DNA from: Palsa-948 sp964481195
Lineage (GTDB): Bacteria > Bacteroidota > Bacteroidia > Palsa-948
Reading direction: 5' to 3'
Length of the DNA stretch: 64,000 nt
Assembly: GCA_964481195.1 (NCBI GenBank)
Contig: CAYZTB010000002.1
Location: 67,660 to 131,659, forward strand
In this document: positions 51,301 through 59,348 of the stretch, in pieces
How positions within the stretch are numbered: the first letter of the stretch is position 1
How the letters are laid out: the number at the start of each line of letters is the position of its first letter
Made by a program: the position numbers and the translations under genes
The notes under the pieces: generated by a model
Told to the model about the DNA's origin: nothing
The model's database searches: none
What the model saw: only the letters and a program-made list of their open reading frames with translations

Positions 51301-52738
51301 CAGGCATAGGCATTCCACGTTCATCCATTACTTTGATAATCATATTCACCTTTTCTCTTGGCAAATATTTTTCTTTATCTGTTTCAATGGATACACTCAG
51401 CTGTTGATCTCGGTGAGCAAAGGCAAGTCGTTCTGCACGTTCAATGCCTTTCGAATCAAATAAGGTAAATTGCACCACGCCTTTTGGAAATTTATTAGCC
51501 GGCACAATCAACTTGTTTTGTCCGGCAGTAACCTGAAGTGCGGTTGCATAACATACTTTTCCTCTAACTTGACCAATTAATGAAAGCTCTTCGGTTTCGG
51601 TGGTGCTTATGTTTATAGAAATTTCTTTTTCGTTATTATCTTGTACCGAAAGTACATAGCCACGTTGCAGCGATTCTGGCAAATCAAAACTTTCATTTAT
51701 ACCTGAGGGATTAGTGATTTTGGCCACATATTTTTCACCTAAGGCAGGAGTAATATCAAACGCACCCATGCCGTTATGGTAGCTACTGAAATCAGCAACT
51801 TTTTTTCCTGTGCTGTTAAGTACAATCCCTTTTACATCGGCAGGTTTTCCAAATTCATTCAAGGCTTTAAATGCTACCCTGCTTTCAACACCTCTAATAA
51901 GGTCTCCACCTTCTGGAAATAATGCAAATTGTATTTTATTCAGGACTAAAGGAATAGATCTGGAAATAGATTCCGTCTGTCCCTGATACTCAATCATTAT
52001 ATTTAGAATTCCATCATTCGACTTTAATTTTTCTGGCAACTTAAATTTGATAGACTTGTTTCCTATTGCATCTGTAATGGCATACTCTTCAATTAATTTT
52101 TCTCCATTAAGTTGAGCAACGTATTTTATTTTGTAGGAAGCCAATGGTTTGTTCTCATTGGTTTCTATTTTAATTTTTGCTGCTACTTCATCGCCTGCAC
52201 CAAATGCTTTGCGATCAAAATCCAATTTCATCTTTAATGCCGGCAACACTACATCCTGAACCGTAATAGTTTTTTCAAAAAAAGAGGAATCGTTTTTTTG
52301 CCAATTTGTATACGCCTTCACTTTGTATAAACCACCAGCAACTTCTTTATCTAATAAGAAATCTCCCGAAGCTTTCCCGTTTTTAGAAATAAGTCGAATT
52401 GTTTTTTCAACATTTCCGCGCGGATTAATAAATTCAACATTCAGCATGTCGCTTTGGTCGCTTGGCTTTAAGTTGCTTCCGTTTCTCACATAGGCCGAGA
52501 ACCAAATGGTTTCTCCAGGATTATAAAACGATTTGTCAAATTGTACATAAACTCGGTCTTCAGGAAATCGTTCCGACACTTCAGTGGTTTTCTTTTTTAA
52601 TGTTCTTATAAATTCATTTTCAATGGTCGGTATTAAATTGCTTGGAGCCATCCAGCTCATTAAACCAATAAAAGAGGCGGAAGCAAAAAGAGCTATGGCC
52701 CCTTTTCCTATTTTTCTGTTTGTGGTTACTTTTTTCAT
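48302..52738 (-). CDS. Alpha-2-macroglobulin-family protein with thioester motif
   Basis: This 1,478-residue exported protein has an N-terminal signal/anchor (GAIALFASASFIGLMSW) and macroglobulin-type beta domains (YVQFDKSFYNPGETIWFSAY). A carboxypeptidase-regulatory-like insert (VSGIVLDAYTGKPIPNAKL) and the A2M core follow. The thioester-type sequence GGCFEQTSMS places Cys1005 and Gln1008 as the CxEQ site, followed by the alpha-helical thioester domain (GLTAYGLMQFNDLKKVYEGV) and a receptor-like C-terminal domain. Bacterial members trap proteases in the periplasm, though in Bacteroidota several act in envelope processes. The gene is divergent from an ECF sigma/anti-sigma pair. Confidence 0.92.
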   Translation of the reverse strand: MKKVTTNRKIGKGAIALFASASFIGLMSWMAPSNLIPTIENEFIRTLKKKTTEVSERFPEDRVYVQFDKSFYNPGETIWFSAYVRNGSNLKPSDQSDMLNVEFINPRGNVEKTIRLISKNGKASGDFLLDKEVAGGLYKVKAYTNWQKNDSSFFEKTITVQDVVLPALKMKLDFDRKAFGAGDEVAAKIKIETNENKPLASYKIKYVAQLNGEKLIEEYAITDAIGNKSIKFKLPEKLKSNDGILNIMIEYQGQTESISRSIPLVLNKIQFALFPEGGDLIRGVESRVAFKALNEFGKPADVKGIVLNSTGKKVADFSSYHNGMGAFDITPALGEKYVAKITNPSGINESFDLPESLQRGYVLSVQDNNEKEISINISTTETEELSLIGQVRGKVCYATALQVTAGQNKLIVPANKFPKGVVQFTLFDSKGIERAERLAFAHRDQQLSVSIETDKEKYLPREKVNMIIKVMDERGMPMPANLSLSVVNDQLLAFADDKQGNILSKMLLEYDIKEKIEEPNFYFDSKEPKSNQALDYLMLTSGWRKFSWEKIMSDDLPKITYAAEKSIVSGIVLDAYTGKPIPNAKLKVSTDGATIETDDKGAFSLKKIDLSDPTHILVNASNYNQQQYNVNDYGQNLSYYLYPLNNNRYNTMSTKSSAWGNGNFPQAAAGNRVQNDAEVDFDAPMEKLVRNEIQVAELVALKKDKVPSSDNKAVKKSNEKKEDEVAKLNQDESKNKGKISMADDRMARKEFRDEFQAAEVNKQAKAVVYYRAKQFAAPVYKKDEYPEQRTDFRSTVYWNPSVQVNNSGKAEVSFYNSDDITSFRATAEGIGNDGSIGRTEKTFFTQMPFSLTTKFPSEVVTEDLVSIPLTLKNNTSASVSGLLTVTAPAGLELVSTIAKLHTLAPGKATTLFLDYKVKNEITEGNLEVSFKACGMKDAFSQNIKVVSKGFPITASFSGDKGESVYEVDMRNVVKGSIKVKLTAFPSVVSDLLTGADGILREPGGCFEQTSMSSYPNAMVMDYLKTSESKDEKLLAYAGDMLDRGYKRLVTFETSQKGYEWFGKAPGHQGLTAYGLMQFNDLKKVYEGVDQKMIDRTATWILSQRDGKGKFNRNSYALHDFGSISDEVMNGYIVYALAEAGYGSQLKKEAEESYLTAMKNKDPYQLAMSVNALYVMQDKNAEKALGELLSKQNNDGSFDGTTHSITHSTGNSLKIETTSLAIMAMLKSPNKNSIATNKAIAYLVKNRNGYGSFGNTQGTVLALKAMTEYAKANKATPEDGKVEFFVDGKKVAEQSYKAGEKEAIVLDSLEQFVKEGKHTLKVKYVGTKNPLPHAVAVSWNTSLPSNEAECQLDLKTRLSNKVIFQGETIRLTAEIKNKSNDGISSPIAIIGIPAGLSLQPWQLKELQEKNMFDFYEVIGSNLVLYYRGMGPNESKIINLDLKADIPGEYESEASSAYLYYTNEFKTWNAGSKISIKKPV

Positions 52739-52851
52739 TGTTATAGATTTTTAGTTTATTTCGGTTTGTTTATTAGAAGGATGCATGGTTTTTGTTCTTT
52801 CCATAAACAAAAGAGTTATTTTTTTTAGCTTTACTACTTATTACAAATTGA

Positions 52852-53472
52852 TTGGCTAGCAACACCGACATAAAATCCTATTCCGATTCAGAGCTTGTAC
52901 TAAAGTTTAAGGAAACTCGCGACAATGCCTTGGTGGGTGAGCTTTATCAGCGCTATACTCATTTGGTATTTGGTGTGTGCATGAAATATTTAAAAGATGA
53001 GGATGAAGCCAAAGATGGTGTTATGCAAGTTTTTGAGAAATTACTTACCGATCTGCACAGACATAAAGTAGAAAACTTCAAAGGCTGGCTTTACATGGTT
53101 TCAAAAAACCACTGTTTAATGTATTTTCGAACTAAAAAACAACATGTTGAGTTGCCCAGAGAGTTATCCAGCGATGGGATGGAGGAGGAATCTACTTATT
53201 TGAGTAACGGAGTTGGAGGAACTATGGAATTGTCGTCCGATTTGCATCCTATTGGTGAAGATAAAGAGCGGCAGCTTACCTCCATGGAAGCAGCTATTCT
53301 AGAATTAAAGAAAGAACAAAAGATATGTATAGAACTCTTTTATTTGCAAGAAAAATCATACGAAGACGTGGCCAAGCAAACAGGATTTAGTATGAATGAA
53401 GTAAAGAGTTATATACAAAATGGTAAACGAAACTTGAAAATATTAATGACTGCTAAATCTGTTCGCAGTTAA
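52852..53472 (+). CDS. ECF-type sigma-70 factor (TTG start)
   Basis: RNA polymerase sigma factor of 206 residues with region 2 (LYQRYTHLVFGVCMKYLKDEDEAKDGVMQVFEKLL) and region 4 (LELKKEQKICIELFYLQEKSYEDVAKQTGFSMNEVKSYIQNGKRNLK), no region 3. A Gly/Ser/Met-rich linker joins them. An in-frame stop lies directly upstream of the TTG at 52852, and the first ATG is 44 codons in, inside region 2, so TTG is the likely start. The anti-sigma-like gene follows 13 bases later. It is divergent from the A2M gene, which is a reasonable target to suspect. Confidence 0.88.
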   Translation: MASNTDIKSYSDSELVLKFKETRDNALVGELYQRYTHLVFGVCMKYLKDEDEAKDGVMQVFEKLLTDLHRHKVENFKGWLYMVSKNHCLMYFRTKKQHVELPRELSSDGMEEESTYLSNGVGGTMELSSDLHPIGEDKERQLTSMEAAILELKKEQKICIELFYLQEKSYEDVAKQTGFSMNEVKSYIQNGKRNLKILMTAKSVRS

Positions 53473-53485
53473 GTATTGCGCAAAA

Positions 53486-54829
53486 ATGAAGAACACAAAT
53501 AATATATTTGAACATTCGGAATGCATATCAGAAGAAATGTTGTTAGGCTACATTTCCGAAAAACTTTCTCCTTCCGAAAAGCATGCTGTAGAAAAACATT
53601 TGCTTGATTGCGCGATGTGTTCCGATGCAGAAGAAGGCTTGAGGTTAATTGCTGACAAAAACAAAATTTCTAAAATAACGGCTGATTTAAATAAACAGAT
53701 ACTTCAAAAAACAGGAAAGAAAGAAGCTAAAATTATTTTCCTGCAACAATACAGAACCCAACTTGCAATAGCGGCATCAATCGTTATTATTTTTGGACTC
53801 GTATTATTTTTCAGAAACAGCGTTTCCATGGACGAGATTGACTCCGCAACTGCCGAAAAAATATTTGCAGATAAATTTGAACCTATTCAAGAAGAACGCA
53901 AAGGAGAGACAAATCTCTCAGAACCAGAGCAAATTTCGCATAGCGCTAATGTTGAATCTGCAAGCACTCAAAAATATAACGTACAAGAACAAGAAGATGC
54001 TCCTGTAGAAAGCAGTGATTTAGAAGTTGCTGAAAACAAGCCTTCGGAGTCATTCTTAAAAAAAGCTGAGAGCAAGAACTCAGCAGCGGCAAAAGAAGTT
54101 GCTGTGGCACCTACACCTTCAACTCGGTCCGAAGTGGATGCTTTTGCAAGTGACGAAGCGCTCGAAGAAGTTGCTGTGAAACAAACTGCAGTATCCAAGT
54201 CCATGAGTCCAACTAAATCTGCAGCAGGTGTAACTTCAGACGCTCGTAACGATGACAACAAGGACAGAGATAATTATTCCAATGTTGAGATTTCGAAAAA
54301 TGAAAACCAAACTCATCTTATGGCTTTGGAAACCAAGTCTAAATCAGAAAAGAAAAGAGCAAAAGGGAATAGAAGTGATAATCAGCCAGCACAGGCTGAA
54401 CCAGCTACACCAGCAAATACATTATCAGTAGGAAATGTTATGAAGCAGGATAGTACAGCGTCCAATAAAATGAAAGCTAGTGAAGGAGCACAGTCAACCA
54501 CAAGTTCCGTGCAAGCGCCCCATGAAGATGCTATTGTTGAATTTGAAAGAGTTTTAAAAAATGACCCTAATAACTATCACGCACTTTTTTATACTGGAGT
54601 ACATTATCTGGGAGGAGGGGAGACGGAAAGAGCAGTCAAAAATCTTAATAAAGTGTTTGCCGTTAAGGATGGTGAATTTTACGATGCTACAAAGTGGTAT
54701 TTAGCACTGGCGTATATAAAAATGAAGGATGTTAAAAGTGCTAGAAAAAATCTTAGTGAACTTGAAAAAAATCCTGATAGCAAGTTTCAAAAACAAGCAG
54801 CCGAGACGTTGAAGGAGTTAGCTAAATAA
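53486..54829 (+). CDS. Zinc-finger transmembrane anti-sigma-like protein with C-terminal TPR
   Basis: This 447-residue inner-membrane protein has an N-terminal zinc-finger segment matching zf-HC2 (His38-x3-Cys42-x2-Cys45 in KHLLDCAMC), typical of anti-sigma factors. One transmembrane helix follows (residues ~92-109), then a long Ser/Thr/Glu/Ala-rich low-complexity periplasmic stretch and a C-terminal tetratricopeptide-like region (AIVEFERVLKNDPNNYHALFYTGVHYLGGG). It is 13 bases downstream of the ECF sigma gene, the usual sigma/anti-sigma pairing. The TPR end suggests a periplasmic interaction that could relay a signal. Confidence 0.88.
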   Translation: MKNTNNIFEHSECISEEMLLGYISEKLSPSEKHAVEKHLLDCAMCSDAEEGLRLIADKNKISKITADLNKQILQKTGKKEAKIIFLQQYRTQLAIAASIVIIFGLVLFFRNSVSMDEIDSATAEKIFADKFEPIQEERKGETNLSEPEQISHSANVESASTQKYNVQEQEDAPVESSDLEVAENKPSESFLKKAESKNSAAAKEVAVAPTPSTRSEVDAFASDEALEEVAVKQTAVSKSMSPTKSAAGVTSDARNDDNKDRDNYSNVEISKNENQTHLMALETKSKSEKKRAKGNRSDNQPAQAEPATPANTLSVGNVMKQDSTASNKMKASEGAQSTTSSVQAPHEDAIVEFERVLKNDPNNYHALFYTGVHYLGGGETERAVKNLNKVFAVKDGEFYDATKWYLALAYIKMKDVKSARKNLSELEKNPDSKFQKQAAETLKELAK

Positions 54830-54860
54830 TGTTTTTGAAGGAGTATCGAACAGAAAATTA

Positions 54861-55685
54861 TTAGTGCTCAAACTGTATTTCGTAAATCTTAGGCCACATT
54901 TTCCCTGTAACATATATTTTATCTGTGATGGAATCAAAAGCTATTCCATTCATTTCAAAACTGCGCGGGTGTAATTTTCTAGCACTATCTGCTAAAGAGT
55001 TGAGATTTAATTTAGCAACTATTTTTCCGTTACTTGTGTCAATTTTTACAATGGTATTATTCCCCCATATATTCGCATAGATATAGCCGTTAATAAATTC
55101 AAGCTCATTTAAAAAATCCTTTGCATACCCATTTTCAGAAACTGCTTTTGTTTTAACTGGCTGAAGTGTATTTGGGTCCAAGTAGGTTAAGTTGTTAGTG
55201 CCATCGCTCATAATAATGTATTTACCATCTGTTGTTAATCCCCAACCCTCTTTATTTGAGTAGGAAAAGCTTTTTATTTTTTTAAACGTAGTGGCATCGT
55301 ACACAAAGCCAATTTGATTTTTATATGTTAGTTGATAAACCTTCCCATTCAAAAAAATAATTCCTTCCCCAAAATATTTATCCTTATCTATTTCAACTTT
55401 AACATCTATTTTTCCTGTTTTTAAATCCACAATTCCAAATAATGATTTGGTTTGTGGCAGGTCCCCAGTTGCGCCAGTACTTTCAAATAATTGCCCGTTG
55501 TGAAATACTAAGCCTTCGGTAAAAGAATTTATATCATGCTCGTAAGAATTTACAAGGGTAAAATTTATGTCTCTTACAGACTCTTTTACTGCAGTTTGAT
55601 TTTTGTAAGTTGGCGGATTGCTTTCTTCATTACCACAGGAGAATAATAATGTAAGAGAAAGTAATACGGACAGTAATCGAATCAT
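54861..55685 (-). CDS. Glutaminyl-peptide cyclotransferase (glutamine cyclotransferase family)
   Basis: Secreted lipoprotein of 274 residues with lipobox LFSC (Cys17). The beta-propeller family pattern is clear: FTEGLVFHNGQLFESTGATG, GWGLTTDGKYIIMSDGTNNL, LNELEFINGYIYANIWGNN and NGIAFDSITDKIYVTGKMWP. The enzyme forms N-terminal pyroglutamate on exported peptides or proteins. In Bacteroidota many periplasmic proteins start with Gln after signal cleavage, so a general role there is likely. It is followed 12 bases before cysS on the same strand order. Confidence 0.9.
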   Translation of the reverse strand: MIRLLSVLLSLTLLFSCGNEESNPPTYKNQTAVKESVRDINFTLVNSYEHDINSFTEGLVFHNGQLFESTGATGDLPQTKSLFGIVDLKTGKIDVKVEIDKDKYFGEGIIFLNGKVYQLTYKNQIGFVYDATTFKKIKSFSYSNKEGWGLTTDGKYIIMSDGTNNLTYLDPNTLQPVKTKAVSENGYAKDFLNELEFINGYIYANIWGNNTIVKIDTSNGKIVAKLNLNSLADSARKLHPRSFEMNGIAFDSITDKIYVTGKMWPKIYEIQFEH

Positions 55686-55697
55686 TGTATAAAAAAC

Positions 55698-57173
55698 TTA
55701 TTTTTCTTTTTCCCAAAGAACACCATCTTTAGTGTCTTTAACAGAGATTTTTGTTTTTGCTAAGCCATCTCGAATTTTATCAGAAGTAGGGAAATCTTTT
55801 TTTTCTTTTGCTTCTTTTCTGATATCTAAAATTAAACCCATTAAGTTGTCAACCAACTCGCCATTATCAGCAGATGCGTTTTCTTCATTTAATCCAAGCA
55901 CATCTACTATAAATCCGTGAAATAGTTTTTTTAGTATTTCAAGATCTGATTTATTAATTGTTTCTTTTTTGTCATAGATGGAATTAATAGTTTTTACTCC
56001 ATCAAACAAATGCGATAAAAGTACTGGGCTGTTAAAATCATCATTCATTGCCGCAAAGCATCTATCCTGAAGTGCATTTACATCAAAAGAAGATTTTTCA
56101 GAAGAAATTAATTTGTCTAACTTTTTTACAGCGCTCATCAAACGATCATACCCTTTTTCGGATGCTTGCAATGATTCATTCGAAAAATCCAAGGTGCTTC
56201 TATAATGTGTTTGAAGCATAAAAAATTTTACCCCCATTGGAGCGTATCCTTTGTCCAGTAACTTATGACTTCCTGAAAATAGTTCATGTGGTAAAAATCC
56301 GTTTCCGGCACTTTTTGACATGCGCACTCCATTTACAGTAAGCATGTTCGTATGCATCCAATATTTAACAGGCTCACATTTATTGCATGCTTGTGATTGA
56401 GCTATTTCATTGGTATGATGAGTGGCAATTAAATCCATTCCTCCACCGTGAATATCAAATGTAGCGCCTAGGTATTTGGTGCTCATGGCCGAACATTCTA
56501 AGTGCCAACCAGGAAATCCCCATCCCCAAGGAGAAGGCCAGCGCATGATATGCTCCGGTTTTGCTTTTATCCAAAGAGCAAAATCTAAACGCCCCTTTTT
56601 TTCATCCTGGCCTCCAAGTTCACGAGTTCCTTCAAGTAACTCTTCCAGTTTTCGATTGGATAAAATGCCATAATTTTTTTCGGATGAATATTTTTCTACA
56701 TCAAAATATACGGTACCGTTAGATTCGTACGCTAAGCCGGCATCCATAATTTGTTTGGTCATTTCTATTTGCTCCGAAATATGACCGGTTGCAGTTGGCT
56801 CAATGCTTGGGGGCAGCGTATTAAATTGTGACATTACTTGACGAAAGCCTACAGTATACTTCTGTACAATTTCCATTGGTTCTACCTGTTCTAATTTTGC
56901 TTTCTTAACAAACTTATCTCCACCCTCGTCCCTGTCTCCTTCCAAATGTCCTGCATCTGTAATATTACGTACGTAACGGACTTTATATCCTACAAATAAC
57001 AGATACCTGTAAATTAAATCAAAGGAAATAAATGTTCTGCAGTTTCCTAGATGCACATCATCGTAAACGGTTGGTCCGCACACATACATGCCTACAAGCG
57101 GGGAGTGTAGCGGGACAAATGCTTCCTTCTTCCTAGACAGTGTGTTATAAATATTTATTTTTTGAGTGCTCAT
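55698..57173 (-). CDS. cysS: Cysteinyl-tRNA synthetase
   Basis: Class Ia enzyme charging tRNA-Cys. The HIGH motif is HLGN at residues 41-44 (CGPTVYDDVHLGN), and the KMSKS-type motif is MSKSAGN. Zinc ligands are the Cys of MYVCGPTVY, the Cys/His/Glu set in GWHLECSAMS and the following GGGMDLIATHHTNE. The 491 residues are normal. The next gene on this strand (glutaminyl cyclase) begins 12 bases after the stop. Confidence 0.96.
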   Translation of the reverse strand: MSTQKINIYNTLSRKKEAFVPLHSPLVGMYVCGPTVYDDVHLGNCRTFISFDLIYRYLLFVGYKVRYVRNITDAGHLEGDRDEGGDKFVKKAKLEQVEPMEIVQKYTVGFRQVMSQFNTLPPSIEPTATGHISEQIEMTKQIMDAGLAYESNGTVYFDVEKYSSEKNYGILSNRKLEELLEGTRELGGQDEKKGRLDFALWIKAKPEHIMRWPSPWGWGFPGWHLECSAMSTKYLGATFDIHGGGMDLIATHHTNEIAQSQACNKCEPVKYWMHTNMLTVNGVRMSKSAGNGFLPHELFSGSHKLLDKGYAPMGVKFFMLQTHYRSTLDFSNESLQASEKGYDRLMSAVKKLDKLISSEKSSFDVNALQDRCFAAMNDDFNSPVLLSHLFDGVKTINSIYDKKETINKSDLEILKKLFHGFIVDVLGLNEENASADNGELVDNLMGLILDIRKEAKEKKDFPTSDKIRDGLAKTKISVKDTKDGVLWEKEK

Positions 57174-57228
57174 AAAAACAAAAAACTCCTTGCCTGAAGT
57201 TTAGAGTATAAAAGTAGATAAAAAAAGT

Positions 57229-57254
57229 AGTCCCGATAATTTCTTATCAGGACT
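57229..57254. repeat. Dispersed palindrome, copy 2 (also terminator-like)
   Basis: The arms AGTCCCGATAA and TTATCAGGACT carry the same single mismatch as copy 1 at 14775-14796. On the minus strand it is followed by TACTTTTTTTAT, so it can act as terminator of the gene at 57278-58156. Confidence 0.6.
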
Positions 57255-57277
57255 AAATAGAATATCTATGTTTAATA

Positions 57278-58156
57278 TTATCTGTCTTTATCTTCTATAG
57301 GAGCATCTCCAACGTATTTGCCCGCTTTGTACACAGCAATGCGTTCTAAAATACCATCTGAATTATAAACGTAATCTTTTCCGTCAATCAATCGGAAGTT
57401 TTTAAACTCACCATCTTTAGAAACCCTAGCTCCTGCAACAAACAATTTAGCATATCCATTTCCATCAAATGGCTTATGTGCTGCATTGGCTTTTTCTTTT
57501 GAAGCATCTACAATTTTAGGAGGTTCTTTTGAAGCAACTTCTTTTTTCTCAGGAAGTGGTTTTTTGGGAGCATACACCTCTGTGTTAGCTGCGTCTAAAG
57601 CACCATCGTTAAAAGCTTTTTTGGCGCGTAAATCTCCATTTTCGTATCGTTCTTCCCAAACTCCAGCTTCTTTTCCGTTATACATTTCGCCCTTCATCAT
57701 TATTTGACCATTCTCGTAAAAATATTTTTGTTCACCTTCGCGTTTCCCAGTTGCAGTGTATTTAAAATCATAAAATGTTTGTCCATTTTCATAATATGAC
57801 TTGTAATCTCCTACCCAGCGGTTATTCTCCCAATTTCCTTCTTCTTGAAGGTTTCCATTTTCGTAGTACATCTTGGCATATCCACTAGGGCGATTATTTG
57901 TGTAAGTAATTTCACTTTTAATGGTTCCATTTGGGAAAAACATTTTCCAAATTCCCATCTTTTTACTATCCGCAAATTTGCCCTCCTCAACTTTAGCTTC
58001 CATGGGATAGTTAGGTAGTTTTTTTACGCTATTTAGCACTATCCAATATCCTTGCTTTAAGCCAGAGGATGCGTCAACCTGATTCAATGTATCGCTATTG
58101 GTAGATTGCGCTACAGCAGTTTGACAAATAAGGATGAAGAGTAAGAGTTTCTTCAT
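57278..58156 (-). CDS. Exported MORN-type (YwqK-like) repeat protein
   Basis: The protein has 292 residues from ATG 58156; the frame opens at 58207, but the signal peptide (KKLLLFILICQTAVAQ) fits the later start. At least five MORN_2-like repeats follow, with pattern G-x-W-x-x-Y/F-Y-x-N-G-x-x-x-x-E/K-x-x-Y (GIWKMFFPNGTIKSEITY, YAKMYYENGNLQEEGNW, GDYKSYYENGQTF). A Pro/Lys-rich linker precedes a C-terminal strand pair (YVYNSDGILERIAVY). These repeats mediate protein contacts in the envelope, but the partner is unknown. Confidence 0.85.
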   Translation of the reverse strand: MKKLLLFILICQTAVAQSTNSDTLNQVDASSGLKQGYWIVLNSVKKLPNYPMEAKVEEGKFADSKKMGIWKMFFPNGTIKSEITYTNNRPSGYAKMYYENGNLQEEGNWENNRWVGDYKSYYENGQTFYDFKYTATGKREGEQKYFYENGQIMMKGEMYNGKEAGVWEERYENGDLRAKKAFNDGALDAANTEVYAPKKPLPEKKEVASKEPPKIVDASKEKANAAHKPFDGNGYAKLFVAGARVSKDGEFKNFRLIDGKDYVYNSDGILERIAVYKAGKYVGDAPIEDKDR

Positions 58157-58309
58157 AAAGTTTCTTTTTGAGTTATAAAGTAAATGTAGGGGAAATACAG
58201 AGTTCATACGCTTAATAAATTGACTTTTAGACGAGTGATAGGTTTTTAACGATGTGTGGCTTAGTTTCTTCGTCAGATTTTATGGTTTTTATAAAATAAA
58301 ACTTCTGTT

Positions 58310-59251
58310 TTATTGTTTTCGTAGGTTTTTTAGCATATCGCTAACAAGTTCAGGCAAGGTATATTTAGCATTCCAACCCCAATCTTTTTTAGCTTCAGAG
58401 TCATTAATATTGTTTGGCCAAGAGTCTGCAATGGCTTGTCTAAAATCTGGCTTATAGCTAATTCTAAAATCTGGTATATGCTTTTTAATTTCCTGTGCTA
58501 TTTCTTTAGGAGTAAAGCTGACTGCGCCAACATTATAGGAAGAGCGAATCTTTATTTTATTGATATCAGATTCCATCAGCCCCAAAGTAGCGTTAATAGC
58601 ATCGGGCATATACATCATAGGCAGCGATGTGTTTTCAGAAAGGAAACATTCGTAGCTACCCTTTTCTAAAGCTTGGTAAAAAATATCAACTGCATAATCA
58701 GTGGTGCCACCTCCAGGAAGGGATTTATAACTTATTAATCCGGGATATCTTAAGCTGCGTACATCTACATTATATTTCAAATGGTAATATTCGCACCATC
58801 TTTCTCCAGCCAATTTGCTAATACCATATACTGTCGAAGGTTCCATAACTGTAAATTGCGGCACATTTTCGCTAGGAGTAGTGGGGCCAAATACAGCAAT
58901 AGAACTAGGCCAATAAACTTTTTTAATTTTTTTTTCTTTGGCAAGTTCTAAGACGCTGAATAAGCTATTCATGTTTAGCTTCCAGGCAAAATGCGGATTT
59001 TTTTCAGCGGTAGCTGATAAAAGTGCTGCTAGTAAATAAACTTGTGTAATGTTATGCTTGGCAATGATTTCGGAAAGTCTTTTCTCATCTAATACATCCA
59101 GCTCTTCAAAGACTCCTAAAAAGGTGGATGATTTTTTTAAATCCGATGCAATTACGTTTTCCGTACCATATATTTCACCTAATTTCTCAGTGAGTTCAGT
59201 TCCAATTTGCCCGGACGAGCCAATAACAAGTATCTTTTCTTTTGCTTGCAT
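58310..59251 (-). CDS. NAD-dependent epimerase/dehydratase, probable SDR-type L-threonine 3-dehydrogenase
   Basis: Extended SDR protein of 313 residues. The Rossmann motif is VIGSSGQIGTELTEKL, and the catalytic motif YGISK (Tyr/Lys) follows SSIAVFGP. It resembles the GalE-like L-threonine 3-dehydrogenases known from psychrophilic Flavobacterium and Cytophaga (RYPGLISYKSLPGGGTTDYAV, YNVGAVSFTP). That enzyme oxidises threonine to 2-amino-3-oxobutyrate. The partner 2-amino-3-ketobutyrate CoA ligase is not in the window. Confidence 0.85.
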   Translation of the reverse strand: MQAKEKILVIGSSGQIGTELTEKLGEIYGTENVIASDLKKSSTFLGVFEELDVLDEKRLSEIIAKHNITQVYLLAALLSATAEKNPHFAWKLNMNSLFSVLELAKEKKIKKVYWPSSIAVFGPTTPSENVPQFTVMEPSTVYGISKLAGERWCEYYHLKYNVDVRSLRYPGLISYKSLPGGGTTDYAVDIFYQALEKGSYECFLSENTSLPMMYMPDAINATLGLMESDINKIKIRSSYNVGAVSFTPKEIAQEIKKHIPDFRISYKPDFRQAIADSWPNNINDSEAKKDWGWNAKYTLPELVSDMLKNLRKQ

Positions 59252-59280
59252 ACAATTAAGCTGCTAAAGTATAAAAATCC

Positions 59281-59288
59281 TAATTTTG
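59281..59288 (+). promoter_or_regulatory. -7 box for trhO
   Basis: TAATTTTG matches TAnnTTTG and lies 60 bases before the ATG at 59349. It overlaps the start of the longer possible frame (TTG 59286), which supports the later start. Confidence 0.4.
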
Positions 59289-59348
59289 GAGTGTTATTTA
59301 GACATTAATAATCAATTGCTTGTTTGTTCTAATGCACTCAGATGTAAT

